Of a stretch of 36,006 nt of DNA, positions 5,765 to 14,751 are shown piece after piece. Numbering within the stretch: position 1 is the stretch's first letter; each line of letters starts with the position of its first letter. A program made the position numbers and the translations under genes. The notes under the pieces are model-generated. The model had not been told where the DNA came from. It did no database searches and worked only from the letters and a program-made list of their open reading frames with translations. Origin of the DNA: Eubacterium sp. UBA5416 (GTDB taxonomy: Bacteria; Bacillota; Clostridia; Lachnospirales; Lachnospiraceae); contig DHNM01000019.1 of assembly GCA_002409525.1 (NCBI GenBank), forward strand, positions 1 to 36,006. The letters run 5' to 3'.

Positions 5765-8662
5765 ATGAATAATTTAGCAAAAGATCTTGAAAATGCAGTA
5801 TCGACGGGACTTTTTGATCGATCGGTTCGGTCCGACGATTCTCTTCGCCCCAGATTGCTTTACAATGACATTCATAAAGGAAGTAATATACTCGTTGAGC
5901 TTGAGCAGAAGCTTCTTACCTGTGATTCCTTCTGGTTTTCCGTAGCATTTATTACAAAAAGTGGATTGATTGTACTTAAGGAGACCCTTAGAGAGTTGAG
6001 CAGGAAGAATATAAAGGGACGTATTCTGACAACGGATTATCTTTCCTTTAATGAACCGGATGCTCTCCGTGAACTGCTCCGATTTTCTAACTTAGAAGTG
6101 AAGGTCTATACCAGAGAAAATTTTCACACGAAAGGTTATATGTTTACAAAGGATGGGCTGAGAACTTTTATTGTGGGAAGCTCAAATCTGACACAAGGGG
6201 CACTGAAAGCGAACAAAGAATGGAATCTGAAGATCACATCCCTGGAACAGGGAAAGCTGATACAGGAGACGGAGAATGAATTTCAGTTTATGTGGAATCT
6301 GGCTATTCCTCTGACAGAGGACTGGATTACAGATATCTATGAACCCGTTTATATTAATAGGAAGAAAGAGCTGAAAGCTCAGAAGATAGAACGGATACGC
6401 ACCTATACGCTGGAGCCGAATCTGATGCAGCGTGAGGCAATGAAAGCCTTAATAAATCTACGTAAGGATGATGCAAAAAAAGCATTATTAATCAGTGCGA
6501 CCGGAACGGGGAAGACATATCTCTCTGCCTTTGATGTGAGAAACTTCAATCCCCATAAAATGTTGTTTCTGGTACATAGAGAACAAATTTTAAAACAGGC
6601 GCTGGAGAGTTTTAAGGATGTCCTGGGAGAACATATCGATGCCGGTTTATTGTCGGGTAATTACCATGATTATCAGGCAGACTATCTTTTCTCAACGATA
6701 CAGACGATGTCAAAGAATGAAACGATGGAGCGCTATAAGCCAGACTACTTTGATTATATCGTAATTGACGAGACTCATAAGGCAGGAGCAAAATCGTATC
6801 TTAAAATTATCGACTATTTTAATCCGAAGTTTTTACTGGGCATGACAGCAAGTCCGGAACGCACGGATGGATTCGATGTGTTCTCTCTGTTTGACCATAA
6901 TGTCGCATATGAGATTCGTCTGCAGCAGGCGATGGAAGAAGATCTGCTTTGTCCGTTTCATTACTTTGGGGTTACTGAACTTACGGTTGATGGAAAAACG
7001 ATTGACGATAACACGGAGTTTCGTCATTTGGTCTCCAAAGAGCGTGTGAGCAACATTATTGAAAAGGCGGAATTTTACGGTCACAGCGGAGATCGCGTAA
7101 AGGGATTTATCTTTTGCAGTCGAAATGAAGAAGCACGGGAATTATCTCGCTTATTTAATGAGAGAGGATATCAGACGGTTTCGCTTTCCGGAGCTGACAG
7201 CCAGGAAAAGAGAGAGGCCTGTATAGATCGTCTGGAGCAGGAGAACAGGGAGGGTGGGCTCGATTATATCTTTACCGTAGATATCTTCAATGAAGGTGTT
7301 GATATTCCACAGGTAAATCAGATAATTATGTTGCGTCCGACGGAGTCATCGATTGTCTTTGTACAGCAACTGGGTCGTGGTCTTAGAAAAGCGGAAGACA
7401 AAGTATATGTGGTTGTCATTGACTTCATCGGAAATTATCAGAAAAACTTTCTGATCCCTGTTGCCTTATCCGGGGACAGAACCTACAACAAGGACAGTAT
7501 ACGAAAGTATGTGGCCGAAGGGAATCGTGTCATTCCAGGATGTTCTACCATCCATTTTGACGAGATCACAAAGAAGAGAATTTATACAGCGATTGACTCT
7601 GCCAATTTTAATGATATTCGATTCCTGAAGGAGAATTATCAGCAGCTGAAGTATCGCCTTGGCAGAATTCCAAAGATGATCGACTTTGACAAATACGGTG
7701 AAATGGATGTCATGCATATTGTTGAGAATAAGTCTCTGGGATCCTATTATAAGTTTCTGGTGAAATACGAAAAGGATTATAAGATTCGTTTGAATCCGAA
7801 AGAGGAGAAAACGATAGAGTTCATTTCCAGAAAATTTGCTCCCGGAAAGCGTATTCATGAGTTGTTGCTCTTAAAGAGAATGATGTCTTATCCAAATCAC
7901 TTATTCTCACTTTTGAAAAAGGATTTAAAGCAGGATTATCAAATTGAAATGAAGGGTAAGACAGCAGAAAATATAGATAATATTATGACCAATAATTTTA
8001 CTTCAGGGACTGCGAAGAAAACATATCAGGATTGTGTGTTGATTTCACCGGACGGAAATGATTATTCTGTTTCCGAAAGTTATGCCGGGATGCTGGAAAA
8101 TCCTGATTTCTATTACATTGTGGAAGAGATCATCGACTTTGGAGTTGGAAGATACCATGCACAATATTCTGACCGCTATATGGATACGAATCTGCAGTTG
8201 TATCGCAAATATACTTATGAGGATGTCTGCCGTCTGCTGGATTGGAAAAAAGGTCTGGTCCCTTTAAATATCAGTGGTTATAAGTACGACGAGGACACGA
8301 AAACTTATCCGGTTTTTATTAATTATGATAAGGAAAATGATATCCAGGACTCCATCCGATATGAAGACCGTTTTCAGGATCCGTCTACATTGATTGCAAT
8401 TTCAAAATCAGGTCGGACAGTTGAGTCGAAAGATGTAACCACCGCCTTGCATGCAAGGGAGCTGGGTGTCCATCTGGAACTCTTTGTTCGTAAAAACAAG
8501 GATGACAGTATTTCCAAAGAGTTTTATTACCTGGGAAGGATGTATGCAACCGGTAAAGTGAAAGAATTCACCATGCCTAATACCAGAAAAACGGCTGTGG
8601 AAATTCAATATAAATTGTGTACACCTGTGCGCGATGATCTTTATGAATACATAACAAGCTGA
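5765..8662 (+). CDS. PLD-nuclease / SF2 DEAD-box helicase / DUF3427 protein
   Basis: This is a 965-residue DNA-processing protein. Order of parts: phospholipase-D-like nuclease domain (about 30-190) with one HKD-type motif, His121-x-Lys123 then GSSNLT (138-143); SF2 helicase core with a Q-motif-like region near Gln222, Walker A SATGTGKT (244-251), DETH box (335-338) and TASPERTDG (361-369); second RecA domain with FIFCSR (448-453) and arginine-finger motif QQLGRGLRK (534-542); then about 400 residues ending in the beta-rich region typical of DUF3427. AAAAGGA lies five bases before the ATG. It is a single gene with no methylase or specificity subunit. Proteins of this layout are often found in repair or anti-phage settings; which applies here is open. 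Confidence 0.85.
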   Translation: MNNLAKDLENAVSTGLFDRSVRSDDSLRPRLLYNDIHKGSNILVELEQKLLTCDSFWFSVAFITKSGLIVLKETLRELSRKNIKGRILTTDYLSFNEPDALRELLRFSNLEVKVYTRENFHTKGYMFTKDGLRTFIVGSSNLTQGALKANKEWNLKITSLEQGKLIQETENEFQFMWNLAIPLTEDWITDIYEPVYINRKKELKAQKIERIRTYTLEPNLMQREAMKALINLRKDDAKKALLISATGTGKTYLSAFDVRNFNPHKMLFLVHREQILKQALESFKDVLGEHIDAGLLSGNYHDYQADYLFSTIQTMSKNETMERYKPDYFDYIVIDETHKAGAKSYLKIIDYFNPKFLLGMTASPERTDGFDVFSLFDHNVAYEIRLQQAMEEDLLCPFHYFGVTELTVDGKTIDDNTEFRHLVSKERVSNIIEKAEFYGHSGDRVKGFIFCSRNEEARELSRLFNERGYQTVSLSGADSQEKREACIDRLEQENREGGLDYIFTVDIFNEGVDIPQVNQIIMLRPTESSIVFVQQLGRGLRKAEDKVYVVVIDFIGNYQKNFLIPVALSGDRTYNKDSIRKYVAEGNRVIPGCSTIHFDEITKKRIYTAIDSANFNDIRFLKENYQQLKYRLGRIPKMIDFDKYGEMDVMHIVENKSLGSYYKFLVKYEKDYKIRLNPKEEKTIEFISRKFAPGKRIHELLLLKRMMSYPNHLFSLLKKDLKQDYQIEMKGKTAENIDNIMTNNFTSGTAKKTYQDCVLISPDGNDYSVSESYAGMLENPDFYYIVEEIIDFGVGRYHAQYSDRYMDTNLQLYRKYTYEDVCRLLDWKKGLVPLNISGYKYDEDTKTYPVFINYDKENDIQDSIRYEDRFQDPSTLIAISKSGRTVESKDVTTALHARELGVHLELFVRKNKDDSISKEFYYLGRMYATGKVKEFTMPNTRKTAVEIQYKLCTPVRDDLYEYITS

Positions 8663-8708
8663 GAAACCTTTTTGGAAAGAATATCGGTTGTGAATGGAGG
8701 CAGTGAAT

Positions 8709-9845
8709 ATGGATCAGGATAGATCAAAGGTTGATATGAGAAATAAAAAAGAAGACAAGTTTAAGATATACATAGGAACCTACAATGAGCCCATTATGAC
8801 AGGTGACGGCTCTGTCTTCCGGGGAAAAGGACGCGGAATCGAGATCTATTCGATGGACGTGGAGTCAGGCACCGTCACACACCTGAGTCGAAACCGGGAG
8901 ACATCAAATACTTCCTGGATCGAATGTTCTGCAGATGGGAAAACATTGTATGCAGTGAATGAACTGGACGAATTTGAGGGAAAAGAGACCGGGGCAGTAA
9001 GTTCGTATTTAATAGAAGAAGACAGGAGCCTTAAACTGTGCAGGACGCTTTCCTCAGGGGGACGAGCTCCCTGTCATCTGGGAATCAGTCCGGACGGACG
9101 GGGAATGGCTGTGGCAAATTACAGCAGTGGGAATCTTGTGCTTTATCGGTTAAAGGGTGATGGAATGTTTGAACAATCGCAGCAGATCGAGCTGGAGGGG
9201 AAAGGTCCGGACAGCATACGCCAGGCGGGTCCGCATGCACACTGTGTTCTGTTCGACCGGACCGGGTCACATCTCCTGGTCACGAATCTGGGTGATGATA
9301 CCATTCATGTATTTACATATAAAAAAGATGAAAGTAAGATAGAGGAAGAGCCGGCCTTCGTTTACCACAGCAAACCCGGGTCCGGACCCAGGAGTATGGC
9401 CCTTTCCTCGGATGAAAAGTATCTGTATGTGACAAATGAACTGGAAGGATCTGTTTCAACGCTCTCTTATCAAAAGACATCGGGATGGCTGACATGCATA
9501 CAGAATTCGCCTGTAAATGAATGGAAAAACGAAGGTGACAGGGATGCCGCGGGTCTTGTCCTTTCACCAGATGGTCAAAATCTTTATGTGACAACAAGAA
9601 ATATCAACCGGCTGACAGGGTTTCACAGAGCTCCCCAAACAGGTTTGCTAAAGTATATTCAATCGATAAAAACCGATGGAGTGAATCCCAGAAGCCTGGC
9701 GATAGCACCAAATGGGAAATGGCTGGTTGTGGGAAATCAGGATACAGATAATATTACAATTTATAAAAGAGATTCGGAGGATGGGAATCTGCATGTGACA
9801 GAGAAACTGCAGGTAAATACTCCTGTATGCGTTCGAATCTTTTAA
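8709..9845 (+). CDS. Lactonase-family seven-bladed beta-propeller (6-phosphogluconolactonase-like)
   Basis: This 378-residue cytosolic protein belongs to the Lactonase family (PF10282, YkgB/Pgl type), which hydrolyses 6-phosphogluconolactone or related sugar lactones. Seen: N-terminal IYIGTYNEP, repeated blade motifs of the form LGISPDGRGMAVANYSSGN, VLFDRTGSHLLVTNLGDD, MALSSDEKYLYVTNE, LVLSPDGQNLYVTTRN and LAIAPNGKWLVVGNQD, and the His-containing AGPHAHCVLF that the family conserves. The ATG at 8709 is chosen because GGAGG (8696-8700) sits eight bases before it; an ATG at 8694 overlaps that GGAGG. It follows the helicase gene by 46 bases but probably has no functional link to it. The downstream sugar importer makes a sugar-acid role plausible. 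Confidence 0.88.
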   Translation: MDQDRSKVDMRNKKEDKFKIYIGTYNEPIMTGDGSVFRGKGRGIEIYSMDVESGTVTHLSRNRETSNTSWIECSADGKTLYAVNELDEFEGKETGAVSSYLIEEDRSLKLCRTLSSGGRAPCHLGISPDGRGMAVANYSSGNLVLYRLKGDGMFEQSQQIELEGKGPDSIRQAGPHAHCVLFDRTGSHLLVTNLGDDTIHVFTYKKDESKIEEEPAFVYHSKPGSGPRSMALSSDEKYLYVTNELEGSVSTLSYQKTSGWLTCIQNSPVNEWKNEGDRDAAGLVLSPDGQNLYVTTRNINRLTGFHRAPQTGLLKYIQSIKTDGVNPRSLAIAPNGKWLVVGNQDTDNITIYKRDSEDGNLHVTEKLQVNTPVCVRIF

Positions 9846-9867
9846 ATATGTAAAAGGGGAAGATACA

Positions 9868-9939
9868 GTGTATACCGGTCTTTATCAAGACAAACTATGG
9901 GCACTGGATGAAGAAACTGACAAGAGAGGGGGAAGATGA
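9868..9939 (+). other. Possible 23-codon small ORF or gene remnant
   Basis: After AAAGGGGA, a GTG opens 23 codons (starting VYTGLYQDKLWALDEE) and ends in TGA. The ribosome binding site and the non-random look of the peptide hint at a small protein or the broken start of a lost gene. Nothing recognisable matches, and chance is quite possible. Confidence 0.15.
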
Positions 9940-9985
9940 TATATAGGAAAAAAGAGTGTTCCTCTTTATAATTTATTGGTTATAT

Positions 9986-10021
9986 GCAAATGTCTCTTCT
10001 TTTAGAGGCATTTGTTTTTTT
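9986..10021 (+). terminator. Rho-independent terminator downstream of the lactonase gene
   Basis: CAAATGTCTC pairs with GAGGCATTTG (one G-U) around a short loop and is followed by seven T. It separates the lactonase transcript from the sugar importer operon at 10123. Confidence 0.88.
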
Positions 10022-10122
10022 ATGTGCAAACAGTAATCATGAATTAGACGCACTCAGCATAAATCTATTGTAGTACCATTGGTTGGACAACCTTTAAAGT
10101 TAGAGGAGAAGGAGCGTGTATT

Positions 10123-11460
10123 ATGAAGCGAAGAGCATTGGCAATGGTTTTGACAGCTGCCATGGCAATTAGTATGCTGGCGGGTTGTGGAGAAACATCG
10201 TCCCCACCGGAAGAGTCAGAAAGTAAATCAGATGTAAATGAAGATGGAACAGTTAATAATCCGGAAGCTGTTAAAGTAGATAAAAACAAACTTGTTTTTT
10301 GGTCCCTTTTCAGCGGAGGTGACGGTGAGTTTATGGATAAGATTATTTCGGATTACAATGGAACAAAACCGACAAAAGAAGTACAGTCTATTATGCTGGT
10401 ATGGGGAGATTATTATACAAAGCTTCAGACAGCGGTTGCTGCAAAGAAAGGACCTGATATCGGAATTTCACATGCGTCGAAACTTCCGGAACTGGTTGAT
10501 CAGGGCGTTGTAGAGCCGATTGATTCATATTTAAAGGATCTGGATGTGGATTTAAATTCTATGTATTCTCCGAATTCTTTGGATTCTGTTACCTTTGATG
10601 GAAAAACTTATGCCATACCTTTAGATACACATGCTGAGATCCTTTATTTTAATAAGGATATTCTTGAAAAAGCCGGGATTAATTTAAACTCTGATGGACA
10701 ACTGGACATCAACAGTGAACAGGATTTCAAAGATATGCTTAAAAAATGCAAATCTGTTATGGGAGACGGGGAGTCAACAATTGCTCTGACTAACAATGGC
10801 GATGACCCTTATCGGATCTGGTGGGCTTCATACTTTCAGATGGGCGGAAAGCCTTTAGTTAATAAAGATGGAAGCAAGGTTACCCTGGACAAAGATATCG
10901 CTGTGAAAGCGGCAGAGTTTGTAAAATCTCTTTATGACGATGGGTTTGTTGCTGAGGGGATTGATGATCATCAAAAATTCTTTCAGAGCGGAAAAGCAGC
11001 ATTTCTCTTTGGGGGCACCTGGGCGACAGGCGCTCTCGAACAAACGGAGAATCTGAACTTTGCCGCTCAGCCATGGCCGAAGCTTTTTGATAGTGATGTT
11101 TGTTGGGCGGACTCACATACATTGATTCTTCCGGTTAATCCAAGTAGATCGAAAGAGGATACAAAGGCAGCAGTTGAATTTATGGTGGACGCTTCAAAAG
11201 ACGGTGGTCTTACCTGGGCAGGGTCCGGACAGATTCCTGCGAATAAGAATGTTCTTGACAGTCAGGAATATAAAGATATGCCTTATAGAAGCAGCTATAT
11301 GTCGGAGCTTGATAAAGCAGTTCTGCCATCTAAAACTTCTCATTTCTATGCTATGAAATCAGGAATGATAGATAGCTTAAATACATTATGGTCTGGGCAG
11401 GCAGATGCAAAGGCAGCGATTGATTCTCTTTATGATCAGTTGAATTCCAGTCTGGAATAA
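10123..11460 (+). CDS. Sugar ABC transporter substrate-binding lipoprotein (CUT1)
   Basis: This 445-residue extracellular lipoprotein is the ligand-binding part of a CUT1 oligosaccharide or glycerol-phosphate-type importer. Signal peptide with lipobox LAGC (Cys22), an acidic Ser/Glu-rich linker to about residue 50, then a type II solute-binding fold (SBP_bac_1): LVFWSLFSGGDGEFM, KLQTAVAAKKGPDIGISHAS, KTYAIPLDTHAEILYFNKDIL and KAAFLFGGTWATGAL are family-typical. GAGAAGGAG precedes the ATG. A weak promoter TTAGAC-N16-TATTGT (10044-10071) lies upstream. Two permease genes follow. Which sugar is bound cannot be read. Confidence 0.93.
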   Translation: MKRRALAMVLTAAMAISMLAGCGETSSPPEESESKSDVNEDGTVNNPEAVKVDKNKLVFWSLFSGGDGEFMDKIISDYNGTKPTKEVQSIMLVWGDYYTKLQTAVAAKKGPDIGISHASKLPELVDQGVVEPIDSYLKDLDVDLNSMYSPNSLDSVTFDGKTYAIPLDTHAEILYFNKDILEKAGINLNSDGQLDINSEQDFKDMLKKCKSVMGDGESTIALTNNGDDPYRIWWASYFQMGGKPLVNKDGSKVTLDKDIAVKAAEFVKSLYDDGFVAEGIDDHQKFFQSGKAAFLFGGTWATGALEQTENLNFAAQPWPKLFDSDVCWADSHTLILPVNPSRSKEDTKAAVEFMVDASKDGGLTWAGSGQIPANKNVLDSQEYKDMPYRSSYMSELDKAVLPSKTSHFYAMKSGMIDSLNTLWSGQADAKAAIDSLYDQLNSSLE

Positions 11461-11479
11461 TTACCGGATATCTCATTGT

Positions 11480-11501
11480 GGGGGAGTCTTGTGGCTCCCC
11501 T
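11480..11501 (+). promoter_or_regulatory. Intra-operon hairpin after the binding-protein gene
   Basis: GGGGAG (11481-11486) pairs with CTCCCC (11495-11500) and no T-run follows. Such a hairpin between binding-protein and permease genes usually protects the upstream mRNA and lowers read-through, so that binding protein outnumbers permease. Confidence 0.55.
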
Positions 11502-11530
11502 GATTTCTTAAGAACAGGAGGGGATAGAGA

Positions 11531-12418
11531 ATGAGTAAAGCCAGAAAAAGAAAATCATTTTTGACAGCAATGGTTTTCATACTTCCGTTTTTTATTTTAT
11601 ATACAGTATTTACTATATGGCCGGTGATCCGGGGATTTTACGTGAGTCTACATGAATGGGGCCTGATGGGGAAAATCAAGTATATAGGTCTTGATAACTA
11701 TACCAAATTTGTTGGAGACAAGTTCTTCTGGGCGGCTTTGAGGCACACAGCTTTTTTTGCACTTATTACGACACCGATGCTGGTAATTACTTCTATGGTC
11801 TTAGCACTCTTGGCAAATCGAGTGACAAAAATGAAGAAGAGTCTCCGAATTATTTTCTACCTGCCAAGTGTTCTGTCTGTATCGGTTGCGTCTTTTATTG
11901 CAAAATATACATTTACCCCATACACCGGACTTGCCAATGGTATTCTCCATTCTCTCAAAATTCTGCCGAAATCAAAAGAATATCAATGGCTTCAGGATCC
12001 ACACCTGGTATGGATCACAATTTCGATCATGACTGTATGGTGGACGATTGGTTTTTCAATGATGCTTTATATTTCGGCCTTACAGGATATATCTACGGAT
12101 GTCTATGAGGCATCGGCAATAGATGGAGCTACAAAAACACAGCAGCTCTTTCGGATTGTTCTCCCACTGCTGAAGCCGACAACCTGGCTGGTTCTGTTAC
12201 TTCAGGTTATAGCATGTTTTAAGGTTTTCGGGCAGATTTATATGATTACCGGAGGAGGACCGGCGTCAAGTACAAGGCCGTTAATTCAGTACATCTATGA
12301 ACATGCATTTCAGAAAAATAATATGGGATATGCCGCGGCTATGTCTTATGTTCTGTTTGGGATTCTCCTGGTACTTTCTCTGGCACAGATAGTATTGCAA
12401 AGAAAGGGGGACAAATGA
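11531..12418 (+). CDS. Sugar ABC transporter permease (MalF/UgpA type)
   Basis: This 295-residue integral membrane protein is one half of the translocation channel. It has about six transmembrane segments (first at 15-37, FILPFFILYTVFTIWPVI) and the cytoplasmic EAA loop that docks the ATPase, YEASAIDGATKTQQLFRIV with LPLLKP just after. GGAGGGG lies a few bases before the ATG. It follows the binding-protein gene by 70 bases and precedes the partner permease by three, so the three genes form one operon. No ATPase gene accompanies them. Confidence 0.94.
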   Translation: MSKARKRKSFLTAMVFILPFFILYTVFTIWPVIRGFYVSLHEWGLMGKIKYIGLDNYTKFVGDKFFWAALRHTAFFALITTPMLVITSMVLALLANRVTKMKKSLRIIFYLPSVLSVSVASFIAKYTFTPYTGLANGILHSLKILPKSKEYQWLQDPHLVWITISIMTVWWTIGFSMMLYISALQDISTDVYEASAIDGATKTQQLFRIVLPLLKPTTWLVLLLQVIACFKVFGQIYMITGGGPASSTRPLIQYIYEHAFQKNNMGYAAAMSYVLFGILLVLSLAQIVLQRKGDK

Positions 12419-12421
12419 GTT

Positions 12422-13246
12422 ATGAGAAAAAAGACTCCTGGTTATTGGATTTTAAATGTTGTCTCAATTCTTCTGGCGGCTGTTTTTCTTGCACCGATAA
12501 TTTGGGCTCTGTTTGTTTCCTTTCAGCATGAAGGAAAGCAGATTCAGTCGGTCACAGACTGGTTTTCACCGCCATATACGATAAAGAATTATCCGGATAT
12601 CATCATGAACTCCGATGTTCCTACCTGGCTTTTCAACAGTGTCATTATTGCTGTTGTTGTAACTATTCTGACAGTAGTAATTTCGGCGATGGCAGCCTAT
12701 GCAATCGCAAAGATTCCATTTAAAGGGAGCCATGGACTTTTTGTCTATTTTCTGTTAGGTCTTATGGTACCCGGTGAGGCTACAATTGTTCCTTTATTCA
12801 TTACAGTAAATAACATGAATCTGATTGACACTTATAAGGGTATGATTTTACCTTCGATTGCAGGTTCCATGAACTTGATTATCATGGTGACGTTTTTTAA
12901 AGGAATCCCCAGCGAATTATTGGATGCCGCTAAGATTGACGGGGCAGGAGAGGCAGCCACATTCTTTAAGATTGTCATACCACTTTCCAAAACTATTATT
13001 TCTACAGTGAGTATTTTTTCATTTGTAGGAAGCTGGAATAACTATCTGTGGCCGCTGCTTTGTGCGATGAACAGTGAACTTTTTACATTGCCTATCGGTA
13101 TTCCGACTTTTGCAGGCACCTATACCATTGATTATGTAAAGCCGATGACGGCGAGCATGGTTGCTTCAATACCAGTGATTATTATTTACATTATCTTTGA
13201 AAAACAGATTGTTGCGGGAATCACAAATGGTGCGGTAAAAGGATGA
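12422..13246 (+). CDS. Sugar ABC transporter permease (MalG/UgpE type)
   Basis: This is the 274-residue partner permease of the same CUT1 importer. Hydrophobic segments run through the protein, and the EAA loop reads LDAAKIDGAGEAATFFKIV followed by IPLSK at roughly residues 172-195. The start is three bases after the stop of the first permease, with AAAGGGGGA as ribosome binding site inside the end of that gene, which implies translational coupling. It ends the importer operon. The next gene on the strand starts after about 160 bases that contain its own promoter. Confidence 0.94.
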   Translation: MRKKTPGYWILNVVSILLAAVFLAPIIWALFVSFQHEGKQIQSVTDWFSPPYTIKNYPDIIMNSDVPTWLFNSVIIAVVVTILTVVISAMAAYAIAKIPFKGSHGLFVYFLLGLMVPGEATIVPLFITVNNMNLIDTYKGMILPSIAGSMNLIIMVTFFKGIPSELLDAAKIDGAGEAATFFKIVIPLSKTIISTVSIFSFVGSWNNYLWPLLCAMNSELFTLPIGIPTFAGTYTIDYVKPMTASMVASIPVIIIYIIFEKQIVAGITNGAVKG

Positions 13247-13293
13247 CCTGCCGTACTCAGGATCGTGAAATATGATTTTACTAGACTTACGTG

Positions 13294-13317
13294 GCCCGCG
13301 GGAGAGAGCCTGTGGGC
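13294..13317 (+). promoter_or_regulatory. GC-rich hairpin after the sugar importer operon
   Basis: GCCCGCGGG pairs with CCTGTGGGC (nine pairs, two of them G-U) around a six-base loop, 48 bases after the last permease stop. No T-run follows, so it is a weak terminator or a 3'-end stabiliser. Confidence 0.4.
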
Positions 13318-13350
13318 AACTTGAATTCTATGTCACAAATTGTATAGAGT

Positions 13351-13373
13351 TGGACATTTGTCCACGGTATAAT
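13351..13373 (+). promoter_or_regulatory. Promoter -10 with overlapping palindromic operator for the DUF3100 operon
   Basis: TGGACA-TT-TGTCCA (13351-13364) is a symmetric 14-mer ending three bases before a consensus -10, TATAAT (13368-13373). No good -35 lies 16-18 bases upstream, so the promoter either needs an activator or is blocked by a repressor at the palindrome. The regulator gene is not obvious in the window. Confidence 0.5.
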
Positions 13374-13408
13374 TAATTAAAAATTAACGGGAGAGGGTGA
13401 CGATTCAA

Positions 13409-14275
13409 TTGAAAGAAGAAAGTAAAACACAGAGAAAAAAGTATACGAAGGTTTTTATCGGAGCCGCTGTATTGATTTTTATTGCAGATTCAATTGGCCC
13501 GTTTGATATCACACTGCCGTTCGGCAAGGTTTCGATGTTCCCACTTATTTTCGCAGTTTTACTGGGAAGCCTGCTGGGTCCAAATGTATTAAAAATATAT
13601 ACAGAGGATGAATGTAAGGTGGCAAGTGATATGATTATGATTGTAATGGCTCCCTATATGGTAAAGATGGGAATCGGAGCCGGTCATAATCTAGGTGCTA
13701 TCGTAGAGATGGGTCCGGCATTAATCTTACAGGAATTTGGAAATCTGGGCACGATTATCGTTGCACTGCCAGTGGCCCTTTTGCTGGGAATTAAGAGGGA
13801 ATCGATCGGAGCCTGTTACTCCATCAACAGGGATGTAAATCTGGGACTTACGATGGATATGTGCGGGCCTGATGCAGCTGAAACAAGAGGGACCTTTGCA
13901 GTCTACATAACCGGTGCGGTTCTCGGGACAATCTTTTCAAGCATGATGGCGAGCGTTATCGCTTCACTAAATATTTTTCATCCTCTGTCACTTGGAATGG
14001 CAGCAGGGGTGGGAAGTACAAGCATGATGGCTGCGATGACCGGAACATTTTCAGGTATTTATCCTCAATATGCTGAGCAGATGACAGTTCTGGCCGGCAC
14101 CAGTGATATGCTCAGCGGTGTGGACGGTGTTTTAATGGGAACCTTTATCGGGCTTCCGCTGACACGATGGTGCTATAACAAATTTGAACCAAAAGTCGCA
14201 AAACTGAGGAAGGAACCAAGTGAAGTTCTTAAAAGTGAAAAGGAAAAAAAGAAATCGGAGGCGGCCTCGAAATGA
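13409..14275 (+). CDS. DUF3100 family membrane protein, probable transporter component
   Basis: This is a polytopic inner-membrane protein of about 288 residues that I assign to DUF3100 from its overall pattern: an N-terminal helix, then GAGHNLGAIVEMGPALILQE, ALPVALLLGIKRESIGACYS, MDMCGPDAAETRG and AAGVGSTSMMAAMTG, followed by a charged Lys/Glu-rich tail. Conserved Gly/Ser/polar residues inside helices suggest a substrate pathway. The start is uncertain: TTG 13409 has AGGGTGA eight bases upstream, whereas GTG 13397 overlaps that element. The next gene begins inside its stop codon (ATGA overlap), and an amidohydrolase follows, so it most likely moves the amidohydrolase's substrate or product. 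No member's transport activity is known to me. Confidence 0.75.
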   Translation: MKEESKTQRKKYTKVFIGAAVLIFIADSIGPFDITLPFGKVSMFPLIFAVLLGSLLGPNVLKIYTEDECKVASDMIMIVMAPYMVKMGIGAGHNLGAIVEMGPALILQEFGNLGTIIVALPVALLLGIKRESIGACYSINRDVNLGLTMDMCGPDAAETRGTFAVYITGAVLGTIFSSMMASVIASLNIFHPLSLGMAAGVGSTSMMAAMTGTFSGIYPQYAEQMTVLAGTSDMLSGVDGVLMGTFIGLPLTRWCYNKFEPKVAKLRKEPSEVLKSEKEKKKSEAASK

Positions 14276-14736
14276 AAATTAAGGCAGAAATGTTAAAAGA
14301 AGTTATACTGCTCGCGGTCGGTCTGGTGCTGATGACGATCACCAATTCGTACAGTTATGGTGTGGGGATCTTTGATTCTGTAAAAGGTATTGGTTTGCTT
14401 TGCGTCATTGCATTCATCGGAATGGCGATCAGCAAGTTTATGAGCAGATTCATAAAACTGCCGACATTTCTTTATGTCTCTTTGCTTGCCATGCTTCTGG
14501 CATCCCCGATTTGTCCTATATCGGATTGGATCTATGGAACCGCGTCAAAGATGGAATTTCTTACACCGACCACTGCACTGGGTGCTTTTTCCGGTATTTC
14601 TCTTGGAAAAGATCTAAAAACATTTGCGAAAACAGGATGGAAACTGGCATTAGTCGGACTATTGGTTATCCTGGGAACATTTCTGGGTTCAGCGATTATT
14701 GCACAGGTTATTATGAAACTAATGGGTACGATTTGA
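14272..14736 (+). CDS. Small four-helix membrane protein, partner of DUF3100 protein
   Basis: This 154-residue integral membrane protein has about four hydrophobic segments (near 10-25, 35-52, 62-80 and 122-148) and a conserved-looking stretch FLTPTTALGAFSGISLGKDL before the last helix. It overlaps the DUF3100 gene by four bases (ATGA), a sign of tight co-translation, with GGAGGCGG upstream inside that gene. Its C-terminal part, with glycines and a GTFLGSAIIAQ helix, looks like half of a secondary transporter, so the two proteins may be the two halves of one carrier. I do not recognise a named family with confidence. Confidence 0.8.
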   Translation: MKIKAEMLKEVILLAVGLVLMTITNSYSYGVGIFDSVKGIGLLCVIAFIGMAISKFMSRFIKLPTFLYVSLLAMLLASPICPISDWIYGTASKMEFLTPTTALGAFSGISLGKDLKTFAKTGWKLALVGLLVILGTFLGSAIIAQVIMKLMGTI

Positions 14737-14751
14737 AGGAGGTTTACTCAT

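Noticed and set aside
13397..13399. GTG as start of the DUF3100 gene
   Set aside because: It overlaps the AGGGTGA element that is well spaced for TTG 13409; kept as an alternative in the gene entry.
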